A stretch of 64,000 nucleotides of DNA from Eubacteriales bacterium. GTDB lineage: Bacteria > Bacillota > Clostridia > Saccharofermentanales > DTU023. Below are positions 39,305 to 48,764 of the stretch, in pieces. The translations under genes were made by a program, and so were the position numbers. The stretch covers positions 35,733 through 99,732 of the forward strand of contig JAUNVU010000002.1 of assembly GCA_030537525.1 (NCBI GenBank), given 5' to 3'. The notes beneath the pieces were generated by a model. That model was not told the origin of the DNA. It searched no databases and saw only the letters and a program-made list of their open reading frames with translations. The first letter of the stretch is position 1. Every line of letters starts with the position of its first letter.

Positions 39305-40717
39305 ATGCTAGTTTATAACGATTTGAGTAGAACTAAAGAAGAGCTGAAACCTCAGAAGCCAGGTGAGATTCTAATTTACGTCTGCGGGCCAACTGTTTAT
39401 GACTACTTTCACCTGGGTAATGCCAGGCCTTTTATAATTTATGACACTCTTCGCCGCTATCTTGAGTATCGCGGTTTCGCTGTGAAATACGTCCAAAATT
39501 TCACGGATATCGATGACAAGATTATCAATCGGGCGAAGCTGGAAGGAATTAATCCTAAGGATCTTGCAGAGAAAATGATTACGGAATACTTCGTCGATGC
39601 TGACGGGCTGAATATCAAGCGAGCCACAGTTCACCCGAAGGCGACGGAGAGTATAGATGAGATCATTGCCCTGATTCAAGACCTCTATGACAAGGAAATT
39701 GCCTACACTACGGAGGACGGCGTCTACTTCGACATTGGTAAATTTCCAGAATATGGCAAGCTCTCAAGACATAGTTTGGAAGAGTTGGAAGAGGGGGCTA
39801 GTAACCGCTTAAAGGATGGCAGCGGCAAGCGCAATCCCTTCGACTTCGTATTGTGGAAATTTAAAAAAGAAGGCGAACCCGCCTGGCCATCACCATGGGG
39901 TGAGGGTCGTCCTGGTTGGCATATAGAGTGCTCTGCCATGTGCCGCAAGCACCTTGGTAAGACCATAGATATTCACTGTGGTGGCCAAGACCTGATCTTC
40001 CCCCACCATGAGAATGAAATCGCCCAATCCGAGGCGGCCAATGGCCAGCAATTTGTCAATTATTGGCTGCATAATGGCTTTGTCACTGTCGACAACGAGA
40101 AGATGGCGAAGAGTCAGGGTAATTTCTTCCGCGTCAGAGATCTAGTTGAAAAATACTCATATAATCTCTTGCGCTTCTTCATCTTGCAGCCGCACTATCG
40201 TATGCCGATTAATTTCTCGACAGAGCTGCTTGACTCCGCCGAGCATGCTTGGGAGCGAATCATGACCTGCCTCAACAATCTTGAGTTCTTGGTTGAGCGT
40301 AGTGAGGGTGCTGGCCAGGCCGACTTGAATGAGGATTTGCGCCTGGCTTGCGATAAGGCAGAAGCTGAATTTATCGAGGCCATGGATGACGATCTCAATA
40401 CTGCTGAGGCCTTCGCCTCGATCTTTGAACTAGTTCGTGAAGTCAATAGCCTGACTAGTGAGGGCGAAATCAGTGTTGCCGAGCTGCGCCTAGCTCAGGA
40501 TACTCTCTTGCGTCTGCTCGAGGTCTTGGGTCTGGAAGCAGAGGCGAAGACGGCTGAGGCCAGTTCGGAGATCGAAGCCATGCTAGAAGCAAGGCAGGAG
40601 GCCAAGGCCCAGAAGAATTGGGCTGAAGCGGATCGTCTGCGCGATGAGATCAAGGCTCAAGGCTACTTGATTGAAGATACTCCTCAGGGACCCAAATTAA
40701 TTGCCATTGAAGACTAG
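39305..40717 (+). CDS. cysS: Cysteinyl-tRNA synthetase
   Basis: A 470-residue class I synthetase. CGPTVYDYFHLGNARPF holds the first zinc cysteine and the HIGH-like HLGN, GWHIECSAMC and CGGQDLIFPHHENE complete the zinc site, and KMAKSQGN is the KMSKS loop. I use the ATG at 39305, preceded by GGGGGA; the ATG 12 nt earlier overlaps that site. The gene order cysS-mrnC-rlmB-sigH follows. Confidence 0.96.
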   Translation: MLVYNDLSRTKEELKPQKPGEILIYVCGPTVYDYFHLGNARPFIIYDTLRRYLEYRGFAVKYVQNFTDIDDKIINRAKLEGINPKDLAEKMITEYFVDADGLNIKRATVHPKATESIDEIIALIQDLYDKEIAYTTEDGVYFDIGKFPEYGKLSRHSLEELEEGASNRLKDGSGKRNPFDFVLWKFKKEGEPAWPSPWGEGRPGWHIECSAMCRKHLGKTIDIHCGGQDLIFPHHENEIAQSEAANGQQFVNYWLHNGFVTVDNEKMAKSQGNFFRVRDLVEKYSYNLLRFFILQPHYRMPINFSTELLDSAEHAWERIMTCLNNLEFLVERSEGAGQADLNEDLRLACDKAEAEFIEAMDDDLNTAEAFASIFELVREVNSLTSEGEISVAELRLAQDTLLRLLEVLGLEAEAKTAEASSEIEAMLEARQEAKAQKNWAEADRLRDEIKAQGYLIEDTPQGPKLIAIED

Positions 40718-40718
40718 A

Positions 40719-41105
40719 GTGCGCGCTGAAGAGTATTCCATTTCCTCATTGGCCTGGCTAGGTGATGCGCTCTATGAGCTGGCTATCAGACGGCGGCTTT
40801 TAGACTCCTCTTTAGCCATTTCCGGTGAGCTACACCGGCAGGCCATAGACTTCGTCTCAGCTAGAGCCCAGGCACTTGCCATGGAAGAGTTAATTCCCGA
40901 ATTGGATGAGCAAGAGCAAATGGTAGTCAGGCGAGCTAGGAATTTTCACAGTCAAACTCTGCCTAAGCATCAGAAGCCGGAGGACTACAGGATGGCAACT
41001 GCATTGGAGGCCTTGCTTGGCTGGCATGAGCTGAGAGGCGAGAAGGAGCGCAATGCCGAATTGATAGAGCGATCATTTCAGATATTGCTGAAGCAAGAGG
41101 TATAG
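40719..41105 (+). CDS. mrnC: Mini-ribonuclease 3
   Basis: About 128 residues with the RNase III catalytic fold only: SSLAWLGDALYELAIRRRLL with the catalytic Asp, HRQAIDFVSARAQA, and EDYRMATALEALLGWHEL near the end. It lacks the double-stranded RNA binding domain, as in MrnC, which matures 23S rRNA ends. The start is not settled: the GTG at 40719 directly after the cysS stop is used here, and TTG codons at 40701 and 40707 are possible. Confidence 0.9.
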   Translation: MRAEEYSISSLAWLGDALYELAIRRRLLDSSLAISGELHRQAIDFVSARAQALAMEELIPELDEQEQMVVRRARNFHSQTLPKHQKPEDYRMATALEALLGWHELRGEKERNAELIERSFQILLKQEV

Positions 41106-41113
41106 GTGGCCAT

Positions 41114-41875
41114 ATGGATGAGAAGCGAGCTCCAAGCGAAGTTATTTTTGGACGAAATAGTGTGCAGGAAGCCATAGCGGCAGGTCGCACTATCAATAAG
41201 ATATTTTATCTAGAAAGCGGCGATAATAGACTGTGGCAGCTGGTGAAGGAAGCCAAGAATGCTAAGATTCCCTGTCAAGCTGTGCCTTATGAACAGCTGG
41301 AGCGGCTGGCACAGGGCTTGCGCCATCAGGGTATAGCGGCTGAGCTTGCCGCCAAAGATTATGCAGATTGGTCGAAGTGTATTGAGCGACTAGCTGAAGC
41401 TGGCAAGCAGGCGCTCGTTTTAGTCCTCGACTCCATTCAAGACGGCCACAATCTCGGAGCTATTTTGCGGACGGCAGATGCCGCCAAGGTCGATTTAGTT
41501 GTAATTCCCAAGCGCCGAGGTCAGGCTTTGGATGCCAGGGTATCGCGGGCGTCTGCTGGAGCGATTGAATTCGTGCCTGTGGCGAGAGTGGCAAACCTCA
41601 GTCAGGCCATTCGGGAGTTGCAGAGTGTGGGCTTTTGGATCTATGGACTCGCAGCCGAGGGTAGTGAGGTCTACGATGAAGTCGACTATGCCGACAAGAC
41701 AGCACTATTAATTGGTAACGAGGGCAGGGGTATTGCCCAGAAGTTGAGAGAGCACTGCGACTACTTATTGAGTATTCCAATGTATGGTCAGATCAACTCT
41801 TTAAATGCCTCTGTGGCCTGTGCCTTGGCAACTTTTGCCGCCAGAAGATCCCTGGGAAGTGCAAGATTTGACTAA
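41114..41875 (+). CDS. rlmB: 23S rRNA (guanosine-2'-O)-methyltransferase RlmB / TrmH family
   Basis: A 253-residue SPOUT methyltransferase. The N-terminal substrate-binding domain has VIFGRNSVQEAI, and the catalytic knot has LDSIQDGHNLGAILRTADA, IGNEGRGIAQKL and IPMYGQINSLNASVACA. AGGTGG lies close before the ATG. It follows mrnC by eight bases, the standard Firmicute order. Confidence 0.93.
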   Translation: MDEKRAPSEVIFGRNSVQEAIAAGRTINKIFYLESGDNRLWQLVKEAKNAKIPCQAVPYEQLERLAQGLRHQGIAAELAAKDYADWSKCIERLAEAGKQALVLVLDSIQDGHNLGAILRTADAAKVDLVVIPKRRGQALDARVSRASAGAIEFVPVARVANLSQAIRELQSVGFWIYGLAAEGSEVYDEVDYADKTALLIGNEGRGIAQKLREHCDYLLSIPMYGQINSLNASVACALATFAARRSLGSARFD

Positions 41876-42449
41876 GGAAAGGGACAGAGATCTGATCAAG
41901 CGCTTTCAAGTCGGTGATGAGGAGGCTCTGGAAGCTCTCTACGAACTCTATAAGCCTTTAATTTACCAGCGCTTAAGTCGTTTTGAAAATGGCTATCACG
42001 AGCATCAAGACTATCTACAAGAGGCGAGAATTGCCCTTTACCAGGCGGCTGAGAACTTCGACTTAGAGCGACCCTGGGCCTTTGCCCCTTTCTTACGTAG
42101 AGTAATAGACAATCGACTGATAGATAAATTGAGGCAGGATAATAGCCAGCAGCAATTGCTTTTTCGAGCGGCTCTGCAGAGCAATCAAGCTGAAGAAGAA
42201 GTGGAGTATCCCGACACGGCGGGAGATCCTGAAGAGATCTTGTTGGAGACCGAAAGTTTGGCTCAATTGCTCGACTTTATGAGTGCTGAGCTAAGCGACT
42301 ACGAGGCCAAGGTTGCGAAGCAGAAGCTAGATGGTAAAACATATAGAGAAATTGCGCTAATATTAGGTGCAAAAGAGAAGTCTGTTGACGCTGCGCTTCA
42401 GAGAGTCAGGCGAAAATTGCGACAGTTTCAGGAGCGCACGAAGGATTAG
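41868..42449 (+). CDS. sigH: RNA polymerase sigma factor, SigH type
   Basis: About 193 residues. Sigma region 2 reads GDEEALEALYELYKPLIYQRL and DYLQEARIALYQAAENFD (core binding and -10 recognition), and region 4 reads LSDYEAKVAKQKLDGKTYREIALIL and KSVDAALQRVRRKL, closely matching the Bacillus SigH pattern. Position after rlmB is that of sigH. TTG at 41868 with GGGAAG eight bases upstream is the preferred start; an ATG at 41805 lies far inside rlmB. SigH directs transition-state, competence and sporulation genes in relatives. The helix-turn-helix is intact. Confidence 0.85.
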   Translation: MTKERDRDLIKRFQVGDEEALEALYELYKPLIYQRLSRFENGYHEHQDYLQEARIALYQAAENFDLERPWAFAPFLRRVIDNRLIDKLRQDNSQQQLLFRAALQSNQAEEEVEYPDTAGDPEEILLETESLAQLLDFMSAELSDYEAKVAKQKLDGKTYREIALILGAKEKSVDAALQRVRRKLRQFQERTKD

Positions 42450-42459
42450 GAGGGAGCTA

Positions 42460-43749
42460 GTGCAGGGAATTAAGTCAAGATATTTGCTTCAAAAAATGCT
42501 AGCCGTACTCTGCCTGCTTTGTCTGCTCTTTACCAGCACGGCATGCAGTTTGCGAGCTGCTCGTGAGGACTCCTATCCCGTTGGCCTTGAAGATGGCAAG
42601 TTGACTGCTCTATCTCTGGTGCAGGCAATTGTTTCGGCCATCAATGGAGATTCTCAGGCGAAGTCCGTATATCTTGCCTTGAGTAATCGCCATGTTAAGA
42701 ATCTCAGTGTAGATGAATTTAATGAATATATCAGAGCTTTTCGCCTAATTGAAGATGCGAAGGTAATCTCGGTTTCTCGCCTAGCTGTAGCTGCTGAAGA
42801 AGAGTTAAGAGACAGTTTGGAGCACCGCCTACCTCTGCTTACCGAAGCTATAGAGGAAACTATTTTTTATGAACTCTACTTCAATTTGAGTGAGCTCAAT
42901 AATGTTAATTTCACCTTGGGCATTCAGCTAGATGAGAGCGGCGAACCCTACCTAGATGGTGATTGGGTGCGCTCTATTTTGAGAGTCAGCGACTATGCCC
43001 AGCTCTATTTTGAGGCTATCGACAAGGGCGATAAGGATGATTTGGCTTGGTTGCTTTCAACTAGTACTAGTCCCGCCTTGGGCGATCGGGCCGAAGAATT
43101 TAGCCGAGAGAAGGCTAAGTTGATACTGCGCTTTTATAGGAATAATGTGACGACAGAAGCCGTAAAGTCTAAATTACTGTCTATTCTGCCTGGTAAATTG
43201 ACCTTCGGCCAAAATTACAGAATTAATCAGTACACGACGGCCGAGAGGGAGCTCGAAATTCGTGAAGAATATGGAAATATAGTAGTCCGCGAGGCGATTA
43301 GAGAAGAGCTACGACCAGTGGACAGGATTCTCTATGTTCAAGGAGAGCGAGTTTTCACTGGTGATCAGTCAGGAAAGTTTCGCTTGATTAGTTCGGAAAA
43401 TATCTCTGCAAAACTTGGCGGTGTCAAACGTATATACCGCAATGATCCCGACAACTCCACACAGTTTATAGTTGAGTATGTAGGTATTGCCCTCAAGGTC
43501 GATGGTGAATTTGACTACAAGAAGCGGTATTGGAAGGGCGAGGTGCAAGAGATCATTATTGATTCACCACGCTTTAGCTTCGGACCGCAGCTCAGAGTCG
43601 GCATGCCGGCTGGCGAGTTCTTCTTGCGCTATCCTTTTGCTGGAGAAACAGATTATACAATGGAAGCACCATATATGAGAGGCAAGGTCAATTTGACCGT
43701 ACAGTTTTCGAGCGGCGAGATTGATAAGTTGATCTGGCAGTACCGTTAA
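42460..43749 (+). CDS. Predicted lipoprotein of unknown function
   Basis: 429 residues from the GTG at 42460, five bases after GGAGGG; the longer frame running back into sigH is rejected. The signal peptide ends in the lipobox FTSTAC with Cys29. The middle part is rich in charged helices (about 60-230) and the C-terminal part is beta-rich (VGIALKVDGEFDYKKRYWKG, SFGPQLRVGMPAGEFFLRYP). I do not recognise a family. It is transcribed with sigH, ending 20 nt before the tig promoter region. Confidence 0.7.
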   Translation: MQGIKSRYLLQKMLAVLCLLCLLFTSTACSLRAAREDSYPVGLEDGKLTALSLVQAIVSAINGDSQAKSVYLALSNRHVKNLSVDEFNEYIRAFRLIEDAKVISVSRLAVAAEEELRDSLEHRLPLLTEAIEETIFYELYFNLSELNNVNFTLGIQLDESGEPYLDGDWVRSILRVSDYAQLYFEAIDKGDKDDLAWLLSTSTSPALGDRAEEFSREKAKLILRFYRNNVTTEAVKSKLLSILPGKLTFGQNYRINQYTTAERELEIREEYGNIVVREAIREELRPVDRILYVQGERVFTGDQSGKFRLISSENISAKLGGVKRIYRNDPDNSTQFIVEYVGIALKVDGEFDYKKRYWKGEVQEIIIDSPRFSFGPQLRVGMPAGEFFLRYPFAGETDYTMEAPYMRGKVNLTVQFSSGEIDKLIWQYR

Positions 43750-43768
43750 TGGCAAGCTGGCAAAAAGG

Positions 43769-43777
43769 TGTTATAAT
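43769..43777 (+). promoter_or_regulatory. Extended -10 promoter of tig-clpP-clpX
   Basis: TGTTATAAT is a perfect extended -10 (TGnTATAAT) 32 nt before the tig ATG, which has AAGGAGG. The -35 is weak, as is usual for this promoter class. Confidence 0.6.
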
Positions 43778-43809
43778 CCATTAGATAAGCCCATTTCAAG
43801 GAGGTCATA

Positions 43810-45162
43810 ATGACACATACCGTAGAAAACACAGCAGATAACAGTCTGACTCTGGAAATTGAAATTCCTGTCGCTGATTTTCAGAAGGCGATGGAGAAGG
43901 CCTTTAACAAGCACCGTAAAGAATTTAATATCCCTGGATTCCGCAAGGGCAAGGCTACTAAAGAAGTTGTCTTCAGCCGCTATGGCGAAGAGATTTTCTA
44001 TGAAGAAGCCTTGGAAGAATGTGTGCCACAAGCGTATGAGGCGCTTTTGGAAAAGGAAGAAATTGAACCGTTTTCCGAGCCTAAGTTCAATTTAGAACAC
44101 TGCAGCTTGAAGGAAGGCGCTAAACTCACCGCTGAATTGGCCTTGAAGCCAGAAGTTAAGATTTCTGACTACATGGGGATTGAAGCCTACCGCCCTGATA
44201 TCAAGGTTGAGGAGTCTGATGTCGAAGAGGCATTAGAGCAGAAGCGTGAGCAGTTGATGCGCCAGACCCTCATCACTGATAAGGCTGTTGAAGACGGCGA
44301 TAAAGTCAACTTGGATTATGCTGGTTTTGTCGATGATGAGCAATTCCCAGGCGGCAGCGCTGAGAATCAGGAACTAGTTATTGGTTCAGGCAGCTTCATT
44401 CCAGGTTTTGAAGAGCAGATGATCGGCATGGAAACAGGCGAAGAGCGCGAGCTAAAGGTCAAATTCCCAGATGATTACGGTCATCCTGACTTAGCTGGTA
44501 AGGATGCTATCTTTAAGGTCAAACTCAATGGCGTAATTAAAGAGGAATTGCCTGAACTTGACGACGACTTCGTCATGGACATAGATGAAGAATGTGAGAC
44601 TCTAGAAGAGTACAGGGCTAAGTTGAGAGGCGAACTCGAGAAGCAGGTCGAAAATAATGCAAAGCGCGTGTTCCAATCTGAGGTCCTGAGAAAGCTCACG
44701 GAGCAAGCCGAAGTCACCTTGCCTGAACTTGCAGTTGAGTCCCAGGTCGACAAGCTGATGCAAGAAGAAGAGCGCGCCATTAAAAATTATGGTATCGAAC
44801 TGCCCAACTACTTGCAGATGATTGGCAAAACTCTGGAAGAGCATCGGGCAGACAAGCGTGTACAGGCGATTAATACAATTCTTAGCACATTAGTACTTGA
44901 CAAGATTGCCGAGCTTGAGAAACTCGAGCTTACGGAAGAGGACTATGACGAAGAATTTAAGCGCCTGGCAGGTGAATACAATGCCGAAGAAGCCAAGCTG
45001 CGCCTGAGCCTAGATAATCCAGATGGACGCGAGGCCCTGAGACCTGGCATGCTTCGCATGAAGATGATGGATAAGCTCATAGAAGCAGCCAAGCCGAGTG
45101 CAGAGAAACCTGCATATCTAGAAGAAGACGAGACAGCAGAAGACGAGGCTGACGAAGAGTAA
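43810..45162 (+). CDS. tig: Trigger factor
   Basis: A 450-residue ribosome-associated chaperone. The N-terminal ribosome-binding loop reads [21 protein letters not shown], the FKBP-type prolyl isomerase domain (about 155-240) has [20 protein letters not shown] and [16 protein letters not shown], and a long helical C-terminal chaperone domain ends in an acidic tail. It heads the tig-clpP-clpX unit, linking folding and proteolysis. Confidence 0.96.
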   Translation: MTHTVENTADNSLTLEIEIPVADFQKAMEKAFNKHRKEFNIPGFRKGKATKEVVFSRYGEEIFYEEALEECVPQAYEALLEKEEIEPFSEPKFNLEHCSLKEGAKLTAELALKPEVKISDYMGIEAYRPDIKVEESDVEEALEQKREQLMRQTLITDKAVEDGDKVNLDYAGFVDDEQFPGGSAENQELVIGSGSFIPGFEEQMIGMETGEERELKVKFPDDYGHPDLAGKDAIFKVKLNGVIKEELPELDDDFVMDIDEECETLEEYRAKLRGELEKQVENNAKRVFQSEVLRKLTEQAEVTLPELAVESQVDKLMQEEERAIKNYGIELPNYLQMIGKTLEEHRADKRVQAINTILSTLVLDKIAELEKLELTEEDYDEEFKRLAGEYNAEEAKLRLSLDNPDGREALRPGMLRMKMMDKLIEAAKPSAEKPAYLEEDETAEDEADEE

Positions 45163-45197
45163 GCCGAAATAGAATTTCTCAAGTGGAAAGGGTAAAA

Positions 45198-45806
45198 ATG
45201 CGTAAAGAAGAGTTACACAAGATGAATCTCGTACCCATGGTGGTAGAACAGACCAATCGTGGAGAGCGCTCATATGATATTTTTTCTCGCCTATTGAAAG
45301 AGAGAATTATCATTCTCAGCGATGAGGTCAATCATGTGACGGCTAGCTTAATTACAGCTCAGCTCCTGTTCCTAGAGGCAGAAGATCCTGAAAAGGATAT
45401 CCAGTTTTATATCAATAGTCCAGGCGGAGAGGTTTCTTCTGGCCTGATGATCTATGACACCATGCAATACATCAAACCAGATGTACAGACTATTTGCATG
45501 GGCATGGCTGCCTCAATGGGTGCCCTTTTGCTATCTGCAGGCACCATTGGCAAGCGCTTTGCCCTGCCCAATGCCGAGATCATGATTCACCAACCCTCGG
45601 GTGGAGCCCAAGGTCAGGCTACTGATATTCACATTGCAGCGGAGCACATTCTGCGCAGCAGGGCGAGACTCAATCGTATTCTCGCCGAGCGCTGCAATCA
45701 GCCAATTGAAGTAATTGAGCGCGAAACTGAGCGCGATAACTGGCTCGATGTCGACGAAGCTCTACGCTTTGGCATCATTGACCAGGTCATGGAGAAGAGG
45801 AACTAA
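45198..45806 (+). CDS. clpP: ATP-dependent Clp protease proteolytic subunit
   Basis: 202 residues from the ATG at 45198, which has GGAAAGGG upstream; a GTG 15 nt earlier overlaps that site. The catalytic triad is Ser106 in [11 protein letters not shown], His131 in IMIHQPSGG and Asp180 in [27 protein letters not shown] near the N-terminus is diagnostic. It forms the chambered protease used by ClpX, whose gene overlaps by one base. Confidence 0.97.
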   Translation: MRKEELHKMNLVPMVVEQTNRGERSYDIFSRLLKERIIILSDEVNHVTASLITAQLLFLEAEDPEKDIQFYINSPGGEVSSGLMIYDTMQYIKPDVQTICMGMAASMGALLLSAGTIGKRFALPNAEIMIHQPSGGAQGQATDIHIAAEHILRSRARLNRILAERCNQPIEVIERETERDNWLDVDEALRFGIIDQVMEKRN

Positions 45807-47086
45807 TGGCCAACAAACAAGGTGAGATCTGCTGTTCATTCTGTGGCAAGAAGGAGAGTTTGGTCGAGCGCATGATTGTTGGCCCAGGTGTGTATATCTG
45901 CAATGAATGTGTACTTGCCTGTGACGCCATTCTCGACAGTGATATCTTTGCAATTGACGAGGAACTTAGCAGCTCAGACCAGCATGAAGTCAAGCTCTTG
46001 AGCCCAAGGGAGATTCACCAGGCTCTTGACGACTACGTTGTTGGCCAGGAGCAGGCTAAACGTGTTCTCGCCGTCTCTGTCTACAATCACTACAAGCGAG
46101 TCATGGCTCGAGAGAGCGGTCTGGAGAATAATGACGAGGTTGAATTGCAAAAGACAAATGTCTTATTGCTAGGCCCAACTGGCAGTGGTAAGACCCTGCT
46201 GGCCCAGACACTTGCCAGAATGCTGGACGTACCTTTTGCCATAGCTGATGCTACGGCTTTAACCGAAGCTGGCTATGTTGGTGAAGATGTCGAAAATATT
46301 CTGCTACGTCTGATTCAGGCTGCCGATTATGACCTGGAGAGAGCGGAGCACGGCATCATCTATGTCGATGAGATAGACAAGATCTCGAGACGCTCGGACA
46401 ATCCTTCTATCACTCGCGATGTCAGTGGTGAAGGTGTGCAGCAGGCTCTCTTGAAGATCCTTGAAGGCTCTATTGTCAATGTCCCACCGCAAGGTGGCAG
46501 GAAGCATCCGCATCAGGATTTCATCCCAATTGATACTAATCAGATTTTATTCATTCTGGGTGGCGCCTTCGATGGACTCGAGAAGATTATTAAGTCCAGG
46601 GTGGCCAAGGGTTCTATCGGCTTTGGTGCTGAGCTAGGGGATTATAATAGAAATGTGGAGGGCAGTCTCCTACACAAGGTCCTGCCTGAAGACCTCCTGA
46701 AATTTGGCTTGATCCCTGAATTTATTGGCCGCGTGCCCATGGTCGTCTCTCTTGAAGAGCTAGATGAGGAAACCTTGATCCACATTTTGACAGAGCCGAA
46801 GAATGCGCTGATTAAGCAGTATCAGAAGTTGCTTGCCTATGATGACTGTGAACTAGAGTTTACTGAAGAGGCGATAGCGGCTATTGCGAAACGTGCCTTA
46901 GAGCTGAAAACTGGTGCCCGTGGTCTACGCGCTGTACTCGAGAAAATCATGATCGAAGTCATGTATGAGGTACCCTCAAGAGGTGATATCCAGAAGGTCG
47001 TGATCACTGAGGGCGTAGTCAACGGTACTGAAGAGATTGAATATCTCAAGAAAGAAGAAGTAAAGAAGAAAGCTAGCAACGAGTAA
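45806..47086 (+). CDS. clpX: ATP-dependent Clp protease ATP-binding subunit ClpX
   Basis: 426 residues. The zinc-binding domain uses Cys10, Cys13, Cys32 and Cys35. The AAA+ core has Walker [13 protein letters not shown] near residue 123, Walker [11 protein letters not shown] and the [11 protein letters not shown] pore-loop region. The IGF-like loop that contacts ClpP is present as GSIGFGAEL. It unfolds substrates and feeds them to ClpP. The start shares a base with the clpP stop. Confidence 0.97.
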   Translation: MANKQGEICCSFCGKKESLVERMIVGPGVYICNECVLACDAILDSDIFAIDEELSSSDQHEVKLLSPREIHQALDDYVVGQEQAKRVLAVSVYNHYKRVMARESGLENNDEVELQKTNVLLLGPTGSGKTLLAQTLARMLDVPFAIADATALTEAGYVGEDVENILLRLIQAADYDLERAEHGIIYVDEIDKISRRSDNPSITRDVSGEGVQQALLKILEGSIVNVPPQGGRKHPHQDFIPIDTNQILFILGGAFDGLEKIIKSRVAKGSIGFGAELGDYNRNVEGSLLHKVLPEDLLKFGLIPEFIGRVPMVVSLEELDEETLIHILTEPKNALIKQYQKLLAYDDCELEFTEEAIAAIAKRALELKTGARGLRAVLEKIMIEVMYEVPSRGDIQKVVITEGVVNGTEEIEYLKKEEVKKKASNE

Positions 47087-47098
47087 CTGAGGTGTATT

Positions 47099-47668
47099 AT
47101 GGATAAGGCAAAAATTGAAAGAGCTGTACGCGATATCTTAGAGGCCATAGGAGAAGATCCAGATCGTGCTGGTCTACTGGAAACTCCAGCCCGCGTGGCC
47201 AGAATGTATGAAGAGATCTGTTCTGGTCTCCACAGTGATGTCTGGGAGAAGATCAAGGTCTTCGAAGAGCCAGGCAATGATGAGATGATTCTAGTCGGCA
47301 ATATTCCCTTCTATTCAATCTGCGAACACCACTTGCTTCCCTTCATCGGCATGGCCCACGTAATTTACATCCCGAATAAAGAGGGCAAGATTCTCGGCCT
47401 GAGTAAGATTGCCAGGATTGTCGATCACTGCGCCAGACGTCCACAGTTGCAGGAGAGGTTGACAAGTGAGGTTGCCGATTTGATGGTAGAGGCAGTTGAC
47501 CCCTACGGCGTGGCTGTGGTCATGGAGGCTGAGCATCTCTGCATGACAATGCGCGGTATCAAGAAACCAGGTTCGAAGACTCTGACCTCAGCCCTGCGCG
47601 GCATCTGCAAGAGCAGAGATAAGACGCGTCAGGAGGCCATGGCCCTGATTGCCCAAATACGCAATTAA
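47099..47668 (+). CDS. folE: GTP cyclohydrolase I
   Basis: A 189-residue type I enzyme, opening the folate pathway by converting GTP to dihydroneopterin triphosphate. [24 protein letters not shown] carries the zinc Cys and His residues (quoted from residues 69-92), with [20 protein letters not shown] and the second zinc Cys in [11 protein letters not shown]. It is followed by folBK, so two folate genes lie together behind clpX. Confidence 0.95.
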   Translation: MDKAKIERAVRDILEAIGEDPDRAGLLETPARVARMYEEICSGLHSDVWEKIKVFEEPGNDEMILVGNIPFYSICEHHLLPFIGMAHVIYIPNKEGKILGLSKIARIVDHCARRPQLQERLTSEVADLMVEAVDPYGVAVVMEAEHLCMTMRGIKKPGSKTLTSALRGICKSRDKTRQEAMALIAQIRN

Positions 47669-47669
47669 A

Positions 47670-48572
47670 ATGCTAGAGGCCAGTCGAAACAGCGACCTCA
47701 TCATTCTCGAGGGATTAAAATTTTTTAGTCACATTGGCTATTTTGACTTCGAACAGGAAAATGGCCAGAACTTTTATCTGGACATTGTGCTAGAGCTTGG
47801 CAGGCCTTTGGCCATGGCCAATGATGAGCTGGAAGATAGTGTCAACTATGGCGTGGTCTATGAACTTGTAAAGCAGTTTATGGAGGCTGCCAGACACCGT
47901 CTCTTGGAAGCTGCTGTCGAGGACTTAGCCGCCTTGATATTTGATAGATTTGTCCTGGTCAATGGACTGCAAATTAGATTGATGAAGCCAGAGGCGCCGA
48001 TTGATGGAATCTTCGAAAATATGGCGGTGGAAATCAGTAGGCGGCGCTGGAATCAAGTAGGTATTGCCTTGGGCACTAATTGTGAGCCACGCCAAGACTA
48101 TCTGGAACAGGCAGTGGCGAGGATCTTTGGCAGTAGTGACTTTCAGAAGCAAGCCCTATCTTTGATTTATGAGTCGCGAGCTTGGGGCGTAGTGGAGCAG
48201 CCAGACTTTCTTAACGCTGTAATGCTTGCTGAAACCAGGCTTTTGCCCCATGAGCTTTTAGCTTATCTGAAGTCTATTGAAGAAGAGCTTGGTCGTGAGC
48301 ATAGAGGGCGCTGGGCGCAGCGAGAAATAGATCTCGACATCCTCTTTTATAATGATCTTGAACTCAGGACGACTGAACTCGAATTGCCGCATCCCAGGAT
48401 GGAAGAGCGCCATTTCGTCATGGTACCGCTGCGCGAGTTGACTGCAGGCATTTATTTGGATGCAGAGACGCTTGAGCTATTAGAACTCAAGCGTTATGGT
48501 GCCTTCGAGAACTTGCATAAGTTTTACAGGGCTAGCGAAGAGCGCAAGTTGGGCGCTGATTTGGAGGCTTAA
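47670..48572 (+). CDS. folBK: Fused dihydroneopterin aldolase and HPPK (FolB-FolK)
   Basis: About 300 residues joining two consecutive folate enzymes. Residues 1-120 are FolB (LEGLKFFSHIGYFDFEQENG, SVNYGVVYELVKQFM), which splits dihydroneopterin. Residues about 130-290 are FolK (IALGTNCEPRQDYLEQAV, SRAWGVVEQPDFLNAVM, GRWAQREIDLDILFYND, LPHPRMEERHFVMVPL), which adds pyrophosphate to the product. The ATG at 47670, just after the folE stop, is chosen over a TTG 21 nt earlier. FolP is not in the window. Confidence 0.93.
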   Translation: MLEASRNSDLIILEGLKFFSHIGYFDFEQENGQNFYLDIVLELGRPLAMANDELEDSVNYGVVYELVKQFMEAARHRLLEAAVEDLAALIFDRFVLVNGLQIRLMKPEAPIDGIFENMAVEISRRRWNQVGIALGTNCEPRQDYLEQAVARIFGSSDFQKQALSLIYESRAWGVVEQPDFLNAVMLAETRLLPHELLAYLKSIEEELGREHRGRWAQREIDLDILFYNDLELRTTELELPHPRMEERHFVMVPLRELTAGIYLDAETLELLELKRYGAFENLHKFYRASEERKLGADLEA

Positions 48573-48761
48573 ATGGCAGAAGATAAGAAGTTTAAGAAGC
48601 CGAGAAGACGAGACAAGGCCGAGAAGCTATGGGCTAGGTCTAGAGTCGAGCAGATGACAGCTGAGGAGCTTGCCAAATTGAACGAGGAATTGGAAGCTGA
48701 AATCATCGCTGCAATTGACGATATCAACAGCTATCCTGAGAAAGCAGATTTCGGACTGTAA
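48573..48761 (+). CDS. Small conserved-looking hypothetical protein
   Basis: 62 residues, very rich in Lys, Arg and Glu, starting MAEDKKFKKPRRRDKAEKLW and with a helical EELAKLNEELEAEIIAAIDD part. GGAGG stands six bases before the ATG, and the gene fills the space between folBK and the decarboxylase exactly. This supports real translation. No family is recognised. The basic N-terminus and acidic amphipathic helix suggest a nucleic-acid or protein-binding role, which is only inference. Confidence 0.7.
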   Translation: MAEDKKFKKPRRRDKAEKLWARSRVEQMTAEELAKLNEELEAEIIAAIDDINSYPEKADFGL

Positions 48762-48764
48762 AGT

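Noticed and set aside
39118..39318. 66-codon open frame over the structured RNA
   Set aside because: No ribosome-binding site or recognisable protein, and the DNA is better explained by the paired RNA ends and the promoter at 39086.
41805..41867. Upstream ATG as the sigH start
   Set aside because: It lies 71 nt inside rlmB, adds a Trp/Pro-rich stretch unlike any sigma factor, and lacks a ribosome-binding site; TTG 41868 fits better.
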